Below are positions 8,875 to 18,904 of a DNA stretch of 54,031 bases, piece after piece. The position numbers and the translations under genes were made by a program. The notes beneath the pieces are model-generated. The model searched no databases. It saw only the letters and a program-made list of their open reading frames with translations, and was not told the origin of the DNA. The DNA comes from Calothrix sp. MO_167.B12 (GTDB lineage Bacteria > Cyanobacteriota > Cyanobacteriia > Cyanobacteriales > Nostocaceae), in assembly GCA_030066045.1 (NCBI GenBank), contig JASJCJ010000020.1, forward strand, positions 1 through 54,031, written 5' to 3'. Position 1 is the first letter of the stretch; the number at the start of each line of letters is the position of its first letter.

Positions 8875-9708
8875 TTAAGGTAGCCAGGGATACTGACGAA
8901 AATTGGGAGGACGCTTTTCTAAAAAGGCTTGTTTACCCTCTGCACCTTCTTCCGTCATGTAATAGAGTAAGGTGGCATTACCCGCCAGTTCTTGTAACCC
9001 TGCTTGTCCATCACAATCAGCATTAAATGCCGCTTTTAAACAACGGATGGCAATGGGACTTTTTTCTAACACTTCTCTTGCCCACTGGATGCCTTCAGCT
9101 TCTAATTGTTCCACGGGCACAACACAATTAACTAAACCCATGTCCAATGCTTTTTGGGCATCATAGTGACGGCAAAGAAACCAAATTTCCCGTGCTTTTT
9201 TTTGTCCCACAATTCGGGCGAGGTAACTAGCACCAAAACCACCATCAAAACTACCTACTTTGGGGCCAGTTTGCCCAAAAATAGCATTATCAGCGGCAAT
9301 GGTAAGGTCACATACTAAATGTAAAACATGTCCACCCCCAATCGCATACCCGGCAACTAAGGCAATTACTACTTTGGGCATGGAACGGATCAGGCGTTGT
9401 AAATCCAGCACATTTAAACGGGGCACACCATCATCACCAACATACCCTGCTTTACCCCGCACACTTTGGTCTCCACCAGAACAAAAGGCATATTTACCAT
9501 CTGTATGGGGACCATAACCAGTTAATAAAACTACGCCTATACTAGTATCTTCACGAGCATCTAAAAAAGCTTCATATAGTTCAAATACAGTTTGAGGACG
9601 GAAAGCGTTACGTTTGTGGGGACGGTTGATGGTAATTTTGGCAATGCCATCGGCTTTGTGATAAAGGATATCTTCGTAGGTTTGGGTGGTTTGCCAGTCA
9701 ATTTGCAT
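8875..9708 (-). CDS. menB: 1,4-dihydroxy-2-naphthoyl-CoA synthase
   Basis: 277 residues, full length. Crotonase fold. The family signatures are present: [18 protein letters not shown] (about 78-95), the oxyanion-hole region [10 protein letters not shown] (about 122-131), and [20 protein letters not shown] (about 146-165), characteristic of MenB. It closes the second ring of the naphthoquinone from O-succinylbenzoyl-CoA. In cyanobacteria this leads to phylloquinone, the A1 electron carrier of photosystem I. The other men genes are not in the window. Soluble, cytoplasmic. The C-terminus (NFRQYPWLP) is typical. Confidence 0.95.
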   Translation of the reverse strand: MQIDWQTTQTYEDILYHKADGIAKITINRPHKRNAFRPQTVFELYEAFLDAREDTSIGVVLLTGYGPHTDGKYAFCSGGDQSVRGKAGYVGDDGVPRLNVLDLQRLIRSMPKVVIALVAGYAIGGGHVLHLVCDLTIAADNAIFGQTGPKVGSFDGGFGASYLARIVGQKKAREIWFLCRHYDAQKALDMGLVNCVVPVEQLEAEGIQWAREVLEKSPIAIRCLKAAFNADCDGQAGLQELAGNATLLYYMTEEGAEGKQAFLEKRPPNFRQYPWLP

Positions 9709-10059
9709 TGTGTTTATGAGCAGTTATAATTTATCAGCCATTAGTTATTATCTATTGAGCATTGCTAAATTTGTATATGAAATTGAAAAACTGTAAATAT
9801 ATCCTTGTAGGTAGAGTTTATACTTTGGCGTTTTCAAATTCTCAAACTTTTACCAGTCAAGAATTTAAGCAAAGTATATGACATATTGCATAAAAGTTTC
9901 ATACTGATTCATTATGTTACGGCTTATGTGAATTAGAAGCTGGAACAACGTAGTCTCGTTCATATAGTTAGAAATGAAGATTAGAGTGGAAGCTGAAAGC
10001 ATTGATATAGCTAGTGAATTTTTAACTCACATAAGGCGTTATCTTATTAATAAGCATAT

Positions 10060-10239
10060 ATAGAAATCCGGTTTGATTTTTGAACGAAATTAGGTGTTTG
10101 TAGCGTGCGTATAGCCCTCCGGGCATGGCTACGCTAAAGGGTAAGTGTGTAACGCACCATTCATCTCGACTTTGGTGCGTTGTACTGCACGACAACATTC
10201 CCTAAGTATTTTTTCAGAAATCAAATATGATTCCTATAT
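10060..10239. repeat. MITE-like element, ATATAGRAATC ends, copy 1
   Basis: Left end ATATAGAAATCCGGTTTGAT and right end (read from the other strand) ATATAGGAATCATATTTGAT form imperfect terminal inverted repeats of about 38 bp, followed by GAACGAAATTAGG and GAAAAAATACTTAGG. The interior holds GC-rich palindromic fragments. A close copy, interrupted by another element, lies at 28950-29188. Confidence 0.7.
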
Positions 10240-10359
10240 TTTTTTCATGAACAGGAAAAATTAAGTTTTTTAGCCTGGGTAGGCAGGCTACCCTACGGGA
10301 AGCCGATCCGCGTCTAGTATTTTTATAGCCTCACCCTTCTAGGGTGCAGGTAAGAGATA

Positions 10360-10496
10360 TATAAGATTCCTATTTGATTTTTGTTGCCTGAGCCTGCGCT
10401 TGCGCTTACAAAACGAGCATACACTTTTATTCCTTCTTCCCTATTAAGAGTTCCCTATCTCTATAAGTGATTCAGGAATCAAATCGGATTGCTATA
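10360..10496. repeat. MITE-like element with related ends
   Basis: Left end TATAAGATTCCTATTTGATT and right end (complement) TATAGCAATCCGATTTGATT, so the same TTTGATT-containing terminal motif as at 10060-10239 with a different 100-bp interior. Probably a diverged relative or an older insertion. Confidence 0.55.
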
Positions 10497-10758
10497 AGAT
10501 ATGGGAATAGAACGTCTGAATCGTTGCCATACCCATATGTAGCTTTCATCAATTTCAGTATATTTATCACTGATATTTAGAGCTTTTCCGGATAATATTT
10601 TAATCAATATAGCAAATTTTATTTGATTGCAATGTGTCTATCTTTTTTGTTGGAAAAAGTGTATAGCTATAGCAGTTTGTCACAAATTTTTATGGTAAAA
10701 GGGTAAGAATTTTTCTTCGTCTCTCTATCTAAATCAGGGATAATTGTATTGAATACAG

Positions 10759-11961
10759 ATGACTCAACAAAGCATAGAATTAAAAAAAATCATCAACGGG
10801 TTGCATAAATTTTCTCAAATACAATACAATGGCAAACTTAATCTAAAAGTAGAGAAAGGTCAATCATGGAGCCTTTATTTCCGTCTGGGGCGTATAATTT
10901 GGGCAACAGGAGGTATACACCCATTTCGGCGTTGGCGTAGACAAATGGCTTTGCATTCACCCAATATCAATCTGTCAGAAAATTATTTAAATTCTGAAAA
11001 GATAGAATTAGAATATTGGGATTATATTGTTTTGACAAAATTATTTAAAAAACAAAAAATTAATCATGAGCAAGTTAATAAAATTGTCAGATCAATCATA
11101 ATAGAAGTATTATTTGATATATCACAACAATCCGTATTTACTTCCGTCCTCTGTGAGCGTTTTAACAGTCAAATTTTCGATAAACCCATAAGTCTTGCCA
11201 ATGTAGATTTATGTTTAAAAATAATTATGCAATCCAGAAAAGCTTGGAGAGAAGCCGGATTAGCAAACCTTTCACCTAATTCTGCACCGTTAATTCATAG
11301 AGCAGACCAGCTGGAAAAAATGCTTAATCCTGCTACTTACAAAAACTTTGTTGGTTTAGTGAATGGCAAATATACTTTGCGAGATTTAACTGTCAAAATG
11401 GGGAAAAGTGAGCTTTCTGTCTCCCGTTCATTACTTCCTTATATTCTCAAAGGAATTGTCAGATTGGTAGAAGTACCAGATCTATTACCTAAAAATTACT
11501 CCCAAACAAAGTCGAAAGTTACCACAAATAACGCCGAAAATATACCATTAATAGCTTGTGTAGATGATAGCCCTCAAATATGTCAAATCATGGAGAAAAT
11601 TATAGTTTCCCGTGGTTTGAGGTTTATTAGTATTACAGACTCAGCAAAGGCTCTGCCAATATTAATGAAACAAAAACCTGATCTACTGTTTTTAGATTTA
11701 GTAATGCCAGTTGCTAGTGGTTATGAAATATGTACTCAATTAAAGCGTACATCTATATTTAGTAAAGTACCCATAATTGTTATTTCTGCTAGTGAAAATT
11801 TAGTAGATACCGCTCGTGCCAAAGCGGCTAAAGTAATGGGGGCAACGGATTTTATTAATAAACCTATCCTTACTCATAAAGTTTTGAGGATGGTTGATAA
11901 ATATTTATATTCTCAACCAGAAGTTTCTCAAAATATACTTAAAACTGTTTCTAGTAAATAA
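10759..11961 (+). CDS. PatA-type response regulator
   Basis: 400 residues. The N-terminal half (about 1-240) is the PatA/DUF4388-type domain with FHKFSQ-like and LYFRLGRIIWATGG motifs. The C-terminal 268-390 is a receiver domain: acidic pair in ACVDDS, phospho-acceptor Asp in LLFLDLVMP, Ser in VISAS, Lys in INKPI. PatA regulates heterocyst pattern, and close relatives (PixG, PilG, HmpA-like) head chemotaxis-type operons for phototaxis and hormogonium motility. Here no CheW, CheA or chemoreceptor gene follows, so the input partner is unknown. There is no DNA-binding domain, so output is probably by protein contact. Unusually AT-rich and lysine/isoleucine-rich. Confidence 0.8.
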   Translation: MTQQSIELKKIINGLHKFSQIQYNGKLNLKVEKGQSWSLYFRLGRIIWATGGIHPFRRWRRQMALHSPNINLSENYLNSEKIELEYWDYIVLTKLFKKQKINHEQVNKIVRSIIIEVLFDISQQSVFTSVLCERFNSQIFDKPISLANVDLCLKIIMQSRKAWREAGLANLSPNSAPLIHRADQLEKMLNPATYKNFVGLVNGKYTLRDLTVKMGKSELSVSRSLLPYILKGIVRLVEVPDLLPKNYSQTKSKVTTNNAENIPLIACVDDSPQICQIMEKIIVSRGLRFISITDSAKALPILMKQKPDLLFLDLVMPVASGYEICTQLKRTSIFSKVPIIVISASENLVDTARAKAAKVMGATDFINKPILTHKVLRMVDKYLYSQPEVSQNILKTVSSK

Positions 11962-12324
11962 TTAATTTTAAATTAAGCATCTAATTTTTATATCTTAATT
12001 TCGAGTCTACGGAATCAAGGTAAATCGGAATATATAAAAACTTTTAGACTATCAATCACGATAAAAAGTGCAAGCAAATAAATGAATTGATTAGTTATTT
12101 GATACATATCTTGCACCTTATCAATAAGATCAATCAGAGTCAAGTGAGTATATGGGTTACAAAAACACAAGGGTTTCAGGCTCTGCTATATCGAGGGTAA
12201 TCTTGTGATATGGTGCTACGGTCAAGTCAAAATTCAAAAGTCAAAAATCACGGATTTTAATGCTCATAAGTTTCAGTTTTCAACAATGTCCCCGGCCTAA
12301 TTGCATAGTACTATACAAGATGTG
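11962..12324. repeat. Gap containing a diverged CACATATCTTGCACC element
   Basis: About 12102-12217 resembles the element at 32308-32416: ACATATCTTGCACC, then TGGGTTACA and AAGGGTTTCAGGCTC, then AATCTTGTG and a degenerate right end. The remaining sequence is AT-rich and shows no gene. Confidence 0.55.
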
Positions 12325-12360
12325 AACTCCCCAACTTATGGCATAAGTCGGGGAGTTTGT
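12325..12360. terminator. Strong hairpin between the PatA-type gene and ftsH
   Basis: AACTCCCC-A-ACTTATG (12325-12340) pairs with CATAAGT-C-GGGGAGTT (12342-12357), giving a long stem with one mismatch, followed by TTGTTT on the plus strand. It lies between convergent genes and can serve both directions. Confidence 0.7.
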
Positions 12361-12424
12361 TTCCCACCAGTGATTTAGGATTGCATAAAATCAGTCCACT
12401 TGATTGATTTGATGGCAACCAATA

Positions 12425-14338
12425 CTAACTAGAAGTGGCTAGTTGTTTCTCTGGAACCTGGGTATATTCTGCCACGATGCTACGGAATTGTTCCCCTTCA
12501 ATAGTTTCTTGTTCCACCAATATATCTACTAATTTGTCAACCAAAGGACGGTTCTGGCGGATGATGTTACAAGCTTCTTGGTAACAGGAGATGGCTATTT
12601 CTCGCACTTTGTTATCTATTTTTGATGCCATTTCTTCTGAATATTCTGAGCGATGACCCCAGTCCCTACCCAAAAAGACATCATTATTTTGGGTTTCCAA
12701 TGCTACTAACCCCAGGTCAGACATACCATACATAGTCACCATTTTCCGGGCAAGATTTGTTACCGTTTTTAAATCGCCACTGGCTCCTCCTGTGGTTTCC
12801 GCTTCACCAAAAACTTCAGTTTCTGCGGCTTTGCCTCCCAAAGTCATGGTAATGTTGTCCTTGAGCCAAGCACGGGTATAAAGACCACTATCAATAGTTT
12901 CTTCGTTGAAGATTAATTGAGAGAAACCACCCACACCACCGGAGCGGGGAATAATTGTCACCTTGTTCAAGGGATCTGAGTGTTCTAGTAGGGTAGCCAG
13001 TAAAGCGTGTCCAATTTCGTGATAGGCAATTAATCGCTTTTTCCGGCTATCTAACAGAGGATTGAGAGTTAATCCAATGGTCAGGCGATCGATCGCATCA
13101 TCAATTTCTAGTTGGGTAATTGCCTCTTTTCTTCTCCGTGCTGTGAGAATTGCGGCTTCGTTGAGCAAGTTAGCTAAGTCCGCGCCGGTAAACCCAGGTG
13201 TGCGGCGAGCCACAATTTCTAAGGAAACTGAGGGATCGATTTTTTTGTTACGGGAATGCACTTGTAATATTGACAGTCTACCTTTGCGATCGGGTGCATC
13301 TACAATTACTTGTCTGTCAAATCTACCGGGACGTAATAAGGCAGCATCCAAGACATCGGGACGGTTAGTGGCAGCAATGATAATGATACCCGTATTACCT
13401 TCAAACCCATCCATTTCCGTTAACAGTTGATTTAGGGTTTGCTCCCGTTCGTCATTACCACCACCAATGCCAGCACCCCGTTGCCTACCAACGGCATCAA
13501 TCTCATCGATAAATATTAAACAAGGGGCACTTTCTTTGGCTTTCTTAAATAAATCCCTCACCCTGGAAGCACCCACACCGACAAACATTTCCACAAATTC
13601 CGAACCGGAAATGCTGAAAAATGGTACTCCCGCTTCCCCTGCGATCGCTTTTGCTAGTAAAGTTTTACCAGTACCGGGAGGTCCCACTAACAGTACACCT
13701 TTGGGGATCTTCGCTCCTACAGCAGTAAACTTCTCTGGCTGTTTGAGGAAGGTAACAACCTCTTGTAATTCTTCCTTAGCTTCTTCAATCCCCGCCACGT
13801 CATCAAATATGACTCCTGTTTTTGCCTCCATTTGAAAGCGGGCCTTGGTTTTACCAAAGTTCATTGCTTGACTGGAGGCATTGGTAGTACGACGCAAAAA
13901 CAATAAAATTACGGTTAGCAGCAGAAAAATCCACATTAGAGGAATCAGTAGCTCTACAACGGATTTACTGTTGGCAGAAGAAGCCTCGGCAAAGTCAACT
14001 TTATTCTTTTTGAGTTTGTTAAGTAATTCTGTATTTCGATCCAATAACTTGACTTTAATGGTAGATGCGTTCTTCTGTTGCTGGTCAGATTTTAATGTGA
14101 CCTTGGCTACCTTTTCTGTTTCATCAATATCTACTTTCTGAACCTCTCCTTGATCAATTTTCTGAAGTAACTCGCCATAGGTAAGAGAATTAGGTTTTGC
14201 TTTCTGCGCCAGCGCCGGAGTACTTGCTACCACCCCCGGCAATATAGTCAAACTAGCTGCCAGCATAGTTGCTAACCCCAAGTTTTTAGTGGTGGTGGAT
14301 CTTTTTTTCATGGATGCTTTTTTTGCCAAATTGGTCAT
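12425..14338 (-). CDS. ftsH: ATP-dependent zinc metalloprotease FtsH
   Basis: 637 residues, full length. Membrane segments at about 20-45 and 129-148 flank a lumenal/periplasmic domain. The AAA+ module follows: Walker A GPPGTGKT (about 219-226), Walker [12 protein letters not shown], second region of homology [20 protein letters not shown]. The protease domain has the zinc site HEIGH and downstream the third-ligand region [15 protein letters not shown]. FtsH hexamers in cyanobacterial thylakoid and plasma membranes extract and degrade damaged membrane proteins such as photosystem II D1. Cyanobacteria have several paralogues; the exact one cannot be decided by eye. No operon partner. Confidence 0.95.
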   Translation of the reverse strand: MTNLAKKASMKKRSTTTKNLGLATMLAASLTILPGVVASTPALAQKAKPNSLTYGELLQKIDQGEVQKVDIDETEKVAKVTLKSDQQQKNASTIKVKLLDRNTELLNKLKKNKVDFAEASSANSKSVVELLIPLMWIFLLLTVILLFLRRTTNASSQAMNFGKTKARFQMEAKTGVIFDDVAGIEEAKEELQEVVTFLKQPEKFTAVGAKIPKGVLLVGPPGTGKTLLAKAIAGEAGVPFFSISGSEFVEMFVGVGASRVRDLFKKAKESAPCLIFIDEIDAVGRQRGAGIGGGNDEREQTLNQLLTEMDGFEGNTGIIIIAATNRPDVLDAALLRPGRFDRQVIVDAPDRKGRLSILQVHSRNKKIDPSVSLEIVARRTPGFTGADLANLLNEAAILTARRRKEAITQLEIDDAIDRLTIGLTLNPLLDSRKKRLIAYHEIGHALLATLLEHSDPLNKVTIIPRSGGVGGFSQLIFNEETIDSGLYTRAWLKDNITMTLGGKAAETEVFGEAETTGGASGDLKTVTNLARKMVTMYGMSDLGLVALETQNNDVFLGRDWGHRSEYSEEMASKIDNKVREIAISCYQEACNIIRQNRPLVDKLVDILVEQETIEGEQFRSIVAEYTQVPEKQLATSS

Positions 14339-14662
14339 AACAATTACCCTTTATCTGTTGCCATTCGCAGAGTGCTGATTTTTATGGCTGTTTTTTCGCA
14401 ATATTTGAATAAATAACCTTTCTTTAATTTAGTGTAACTTCCGTAAACTGCTATTCCCACTTTTCTCCCGTATCCATTATTCAATTAACCCAAAATTGAT
14501 CGCAGCTCCAGAGCATATTCAGTGGAAATTACGAAATTTTGCATAGAACTTTAACAGATTGATTGTGACTTTAGTTACAGTTTACCTCTTGCAGCCTGAA
14601 TTGGTACGAAATCTTTACTGAGTCATGGCTGGTTAGATCCCCGACTTCTTAAAGGATACCAA
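14339..14662. other. ftsH upstream region
   Basis: Gene-free. It should contain the ftsH promoter. GATCCCCGACTTC at about 14636-14648 is one arm of a palindrome seen complete at 21561-21623. Nothing else recognisable. Confidence 0.35.
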
Positions 14663-14799
14663 TGGCGAATCAGGGGTATCACCCTCTTGGGAGTGGGGGA
14701 GCGGGAGAGTGGGGGAGTGGGGGTAGAAAAAACAAGTCCAAATTATGCCAATAATCCCTAGTTTTTAACCTAGTAAAGGGTCATACCCACTATTCGCCA
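14663..14799. repeat. MITE-like element carrying an internal STRR
   Basis: Inverted ends TGGCGAATCAGGGGTATCACCC-type (14663-14684, read in two parts TGGCGAAT and GGGTAT-ACCC) and the complement of GGGTCATACCC...ATTCGCCA (14778-14799). The interior contains GAGTGGGGGAGCGGGAGAG-like tandem units (about 14691-14728). So a tandem repeat expanded inside, or was carried by, a short mobile repeat. Confidence 0.65.
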
Positions 14800-14943
14800 G
14801 CAGCATCCTTTTCCCTGAGAGTAACTGATATTTGACATTTTCATTCACCACTAGTTAAAATCTAATCAAACTCATAACGACTTCGCTTTAACCCCAAAGA
14901 AAGTCAGCGTGATGCAATTCAACTAGCTATTGTGAGATGAATT

Positions 14944-15489
14944 ATGGTGAAAATAGTTGGTATTAACGGCAGTTTAAGAGCCGAATCTTATAGTTACCAG
15001 GCTTTATATCTAGCTGCACAAAGGGTAGAAGCCTTAGGTGCAGAAGTAGAAATTTTAGATTTAAGGCAGATGCAGTTGCCATTTTGTAATGGTGGGGAAG
15101 AGTATGCTGGTTACCCGGATGTAAAACGGATGCGAGATACTGTCAGCAGTGCTGATGGGTTAATTTTGGCAACGCCGGAGTATCATGGTAGCGTCAGTGG
15201 AGTACTTAAAAACGCCCTGGATTTGATGAGTTTTGACCATCTATCTGGTAAAGTAGCAGGATTGATTAGCGTCCTGGGAGGACAACCCAATAGCAATGCT
15301 CTGAATGATTTAAGATTAATTATTCGTTGGGTTCATGGATGGTGTATCCCAGAACAAATAGCCATTGGTCAAGCTTGGAAAGCTTTTAGCCCTGAAGGCA
15401 AGCTTTTAGATGAGAAACTCTGCCAACGCTTTGATCAATTTGCTCAAAGTTTGGTGGAAAATACTAGCAAACTCCGAGGGGTAAATTAA
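14944..15489 (+). CDS. NADPH-dependent FMN reductase-family protein
   Basis: 181 residues, flavodoxin-like fold. GINGSLRAESYS (about 6-17) is the phosphate-binding loop and LATPEYHGSVSGVLKNALD (about 78-96) is the flavin-binding signature of the NADPH-dependent FMN reductase/ChrR/azoreductase family. Such enzymes reduce free flavin, quinones or chromate with NAD(P)H. Cytoplasmic. The next gene starts 46 bp downstream on the same strand, so they may share a transcript. Physiological electron acceptor unknown. Confidence 0.85.
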   Translation: MVKIVGINGSLRAESYSYQALYLAAQRVEALGAEVEILDLRQMQLPFCNGGEEYAGYPDVKRMRDTVSSADGLILATPEYHGSVSGVLKNALDLMSFDHLSGKVAGLISVLGGQPNSNALNDLRLIIRWVHGWCIPEQIAIGQAWKAFSPEGKLLDEKLCQRFDQFAQSLVENTSKLRGVN

Positions 15490-15535
15490 GTATTAATTTA
15501 CTCATTGCCAATTATCAATGATAAGGGGAAATACA

Positions 15536-16039
15536 ATGAATCCTTTACTAATAGCTATTAGAGTAATTATTTTTTTTGCGATCGCATTCATTCTTGCTAG
15601 TTTAGTAGAATATTGGATGCATCGCCTGATGCATGTTTCCCCACGTATTGGCGAGCGTCACCGGGATCATCATCGGCGTAACGAAGGACAGGGGGTAGTT
15701 GGGGAATTTTTGGACTATGTAAAGGGTAGTGCTCTGGCTATGGGTATAATGTTCTTTTATACTTGGGATGCTGGCATTGGTTGGTTATTGGGTTCCCTGT
15801 GCTATGCTGCCTTTTCTGCCTATGCTCATCAACTACAACATGAAAATCCGACTAAATGTTTCTGGATGAAAATGCCAGTGCATTACGTACACCATAAATA
15901 TGGGATGTGGGAGCATAATTTTGGTTTAGCTCTAGACTGGTGGGATCATATATTTGGTACTTATAAACCAGTGGAATGGTTAACAGAGCAAGAAACCGAG
16001 CAACCAGAACGGGGATATTTACAATTGAAGTGGCGATAA
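15536..16039 (+). CDS. Fatty acid hydroxylase/sterol desaturase-superfamily membrane protein
   Basis: 167 residues from the ATG at 15536, chosen because AAGGGG lies 8 bases upstream; an in-frame ATG at 15518 overlaps that ribosome-binding site and is less likely. The histidine clusters of non-haem di-iron membrane oxygenases are present: HRLMH, HRDHH, HQLQH and HYVHH, with hydrophobic helices near the N-terminus (about 5-25) and at about 62-95. The superfamily hydroxylates or desaturates lipids, sterols or carotenoids. It does not look like CrtZ or CrtR in its motif spacing, so the substrate is open. Downstream of the FMN reductase gene, which could supply electrons; that is inference. Confidence 0.75.
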   Translation: MNPLLIAIRVIIFFAIAFILASLVEYWMHRLMHVSPRIGERHRDHHRRNEGQGVVGEFLDYVKGSALAMGIMFFYTWDAGIGWLLGSLCYAAFSAYAHQLQHENPTKCFWMKMPVHYVHHKYGMWEHNFGLALDWWDHIFGTYKPVEWLTEQETEQPERGYLQLKWR

Positions 16040-16069
16040 TCCGATTTTTGCCTTTAACTGGATATAATA

Positions 16070-18646
16070 TCAGATTTCCTGGCTCTCAAACTGCTGTAAC
16101 AGCAGCAATTGAGTAGCCTTTTGTGTGTCTAAAGGTGGAGAAAACAAATACCCTTGTCCGTATTCACATCCTAACCCGTACAATTGTTCTTTCTGTGCTT
16201 CTGTTTCTATACCTTCAGCCACCACATCCATACCCAAAGTATGGCTGAGGGTAATAATTGTACGGACAATTGCTGCATCTTCATCAGTTTCACCCATGCG
16301 ATTCACAAACGAGCGATCGACCTTTAAGGTATTAATAGGGAAGCGATGTAAATAACTCAAAGAAGAGTATCCCGTACCAAAATCATCGATACTCAAACGT
16401 AAATTTAAATCTCTTAACCTCAGCAAAATAGAAATGGCAGTTTCCACATCTTGCATTGCCACGGTTTCGGTAATTTCTAATTTAATACTATCTTCTTTTA
16501 CACCAGTAGTAATTAAAGTATCTTCAATAGACTCCACTAAATCTGGTTGATTTAGCTCTTGTCCGGAAAGGTTGATACTCATCATCAGAGGTGGATTTGT
16601 GGGAAATTGGGTTTGCCAAACATATAATTGTTGACAAGCTTGCCGAAAAATCCATCTCCCTAGGGGGATAATTAGTCCTGTTTCCTCAGCTACTGGGATA
16701 AATTCTCCAGGTGATATAAATCCACGTTCGGGATGTTGCCACCTGACAAGGGCTTCAAAACCAATAATTTTTTCAGTTTCTAAAGATATAATTGGCTGAT
16801 AATTGAGATAGAACTCGTGATTTTTTAAAGCATTGCGAAGCTCTACTTCTATTTGTAAACGTTTGATAACCTGAGTATGCATTCCACTGGCAAATATTTG
16901 ATGACGAGCTTTCCCTAAATCTTTCGCTCGATACATGGCTGTATGTGCATCTCGGAGTAAATCTGCTGCTTGATGATCTAGTTCTGGTTGATTGAAAGCA
17001 ATACCAATACTGACGCTAGTAAATATTTCTTGGCTGTTATTCTTAAAAGGCAAACTCATTACCTTTTGTAATTTATCTGCAATAGCAATTGCTTCATTAC
17101 TATCACTAATTTTATCCAGTAAAATGGCAAACTCATCTCCACCTACCCGAGCAACATTTTTTTTAGATCCAATACAACTTTTTAGTCTGTAAGTAACTTC
17201 AATTAATAACTTATCTCCAACATGATGACCGAAACTTTCGTTAATTAATTTGAAGCGATCTATATCCAAAAACATAACTGCGAATCGTCTATTACCAATC
17301 AGATTGGTATCTGTAATTAACCATTGCAAACGCTTGAGAAATAGTTCTCTATTCGGTAAATTAGAGGTCAAATCATGAAGAGTATAATATAGTTGCTGGT
17401 AAGCAATAATACTGGCAGTTGTTAACATTAAAACTAAAGCCGGAGGTATCAGAGGTATCCAGCCTGCTTGCAGAAATAAAGCAAAACAAATACCAAATAA
17501 AATTCCTAAAGCAAGAGTTACAGACAATAGCAGAGAAAATGGATGCCGGAATCTCGATGCAATTATACCTCCTACCAAAGCCCAAGCATATATCCATAAT
17601 ACTTCTACCCATTCATCCCAAAACCAGAATAGGGGCTGTTTATCTATAGTTGTACTTAAAAGCTGCCTCACAAGTTGGGCGTGGACAAAAACTCCTGGTA
17701 TCTTTGGTGCTCCAGAAAGAACAGCACTGTGAGGAGTGAAATATAGGTCTTTTTTACTCGGAGCACTAGTACCAATTAATACTATTTTACCTTTAATCCA
17801 ATCGGGGTTAACTTTTCCTTCTAATACTTGAGTTAGTGATACTCTACGCGAGCTTATACTGGATGAATTCCAGGAAATTAATACTTGACGACCTCGATTA
17901 TCTATATTTACATAACCGCCGGAATTAGCATACAAACGAGGAAATACATTTTCCCCAAAATTTAATCCAGATTCAGTTACTTGAAGTGAATTATCATCTT
18001 TTTGCAAATATTTGAGAACCAAGCGTACAGCAAAGGAGTAGTATATGCGATAGTCCATCTTCGCATAGAGTAAATTGCGACGAATTACACCATCTGCATC
18101 TAAAAGTAAGTCATTAAAGCCAATACGTTCTGGGGGTATACCAGGAATTGGGGATACGCCTTCTTGATCAATATCCTTCAATTCAATAATAGTAATAATA
18201 TTAGATGCCTGAAGTTCTTTGACTAAAAGATTATGACCTGGTGGTTGGGGAACATTACGATACAAATCTAAACCAATCACCCTTGGTTGAGCCTGTTGTA
18301 GCTTTTGTAAAACTTTGGCAAGTGTTAAATCGGAAATGGGAAATCTGTTCTGTTTCTGAATATCAGATTCTGTAATTTCTACTACCAAGAGTCGCGGTTC
18401 CTGAGGAACATCCGACCCAGAAAAATCCGGTTGCAGGCGTACCATTTTATCAAAAGTAGCCAATTCTAAAAGTTGCAACCACTGCATTTTTCTTATACCC
18501 ACTGTTAATCCTGTAATTAACAGACTTGTAATCAGTATTGATTCTAGTAAACCGATATTAATCAGGTAAGCTTTTAAGTGATGCCCGGGATATTTATTAA
18601 ATCGGGAGAGCAGTAGAGACAACCTATTATATAATTTCACAATCAA
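16070..18646 (-). CDS. CHASE2-GGDEF-EAL cyclic di-GMP protein
   Basis: 858 residues. A membrane helix (about 32-52), then a CHASE2 extracytoplasmic sensor (about 60-330), then three helices (about 345-425), then GGDEF (about 430-590) and EAL (about 600-850). The synthase motif RVGGDEFAIL is intact; the usual upstream RxxD inhibitory site is not present (GSKK at that spot). The phosphodiesterase motifs look intact: EALVRWQHP, NLSGQEL, KLEITETVAM, DDFGTGYSS, VVAEGIET. It may therefore both make and break cyclic di-GMP in response to an external signal, with the EAL side the more certain. A stand-alone gene; its 3' end faces the hydroxylase gene 30 bp away. Confidence 0.9.
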   Translation of the reverse strand: MIVKLYNRLSLLLSRFNKYPGHHLKAYLINIGLLESILITSLLITGLTVGIRKMQWLQLLELATFDKMVRLQPDFSGSDVPQEPRLLVVEITESDIQKQNRFPISDLTLAKVLQKLQQAQPRVIGLDLYRNVPQPPGHNLLVKELQASNIITIIELKDIDQEGVSPIPGIPPERIGFNDLLLDADGVIRRNLLYAKMDYRIYYSFAVRLVLKYLQKDDNSLQVTESGLNFGENVFPRLYANSGGYVNIDNRGRQVLISWNSSSISSRRVSLTQVLEGKVNPDWIKGKIVLIGTSAPSKKDLYFTPHSAVLSGAPKIPGVFVHAQLVRQLLSTTIDKQPLFWFWDEWVEVLWIYAWALVGGIIASRFRHPFSLLLSVTLALGILFGICFALFLQAGWIPLIPPALVLMLTTASIIAYQQLYYTLHDLTSNLPNRELFLKRLQWLITDTNLIGNRRFAVMFLDIDRFKLINESFGHHVGDKLLIEVTYRLKSCIGSKKNVARVGGDEFAILLDKISDSNEAIAIADKLQKVMSLPFKNNSQEIFTSVSIGIAFNQPELDHQAADLLRDAHTAMYRAKDLGKARHQIFASGMHTQVIKRLQIEVELRNALKNHEFYLNYQPIISLETEKIIGFEALVRWQHPERGFISPGEFIPVAEETGLIIPLGRWIFRQACQQLYVWQTQFPTNPPLMMSINLSGQELNQPDLVESIEDTLITTGVKEDSIKLEITETVAMQDVETAISILLRLRDLNLRLSIDDFGTGYSSLSYLHRFPINTLKVDRSFVNRMGETDEDAAIVRTIITLSHTLGMDVVAEGIETEAQKEQLYGLGCEYGQGYLFSPPLDTQKATQLLLLQQFESQEI

Positions 18647-18904
18647 ATTCGATTGGTCAGTTTATATCGATTTCTTATGATTTTTGGAAATAAGGATTTA
18701 TCTATAGTCTTCATAGATAAAATCCTTGCTAAAAATGTCAAAGTAATTTATAAATGATAATTGGTAATTTGTAGTCGCAATCAGTGTAGGAAGAATAACA
18801 ATAGATGTTTAAAATTAGTCATTTGTATTCACCCAAGGATACTATTTATAGTAGTCATTAGGAGAACCGCAAAATTACTTAAATTATTCTTGACTATTCT
18901 TTTG

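Larger units (their letters stand above)
9709..10758. other. 1-kb gene-free region with two related MITE-like elements
   Basis: No coding-like frame. It carries the elements listed at 10060-10239 and 10360-10496 and a palindromic stretch near 10278-10345 (GCCTGGGTAGGCAGGCTACCC region). The last 260 bp before the PatA-type gene are very AT-rich and probably contain its promoter; I could not place -10/-35 elements reliably. Confidence 0.5.
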
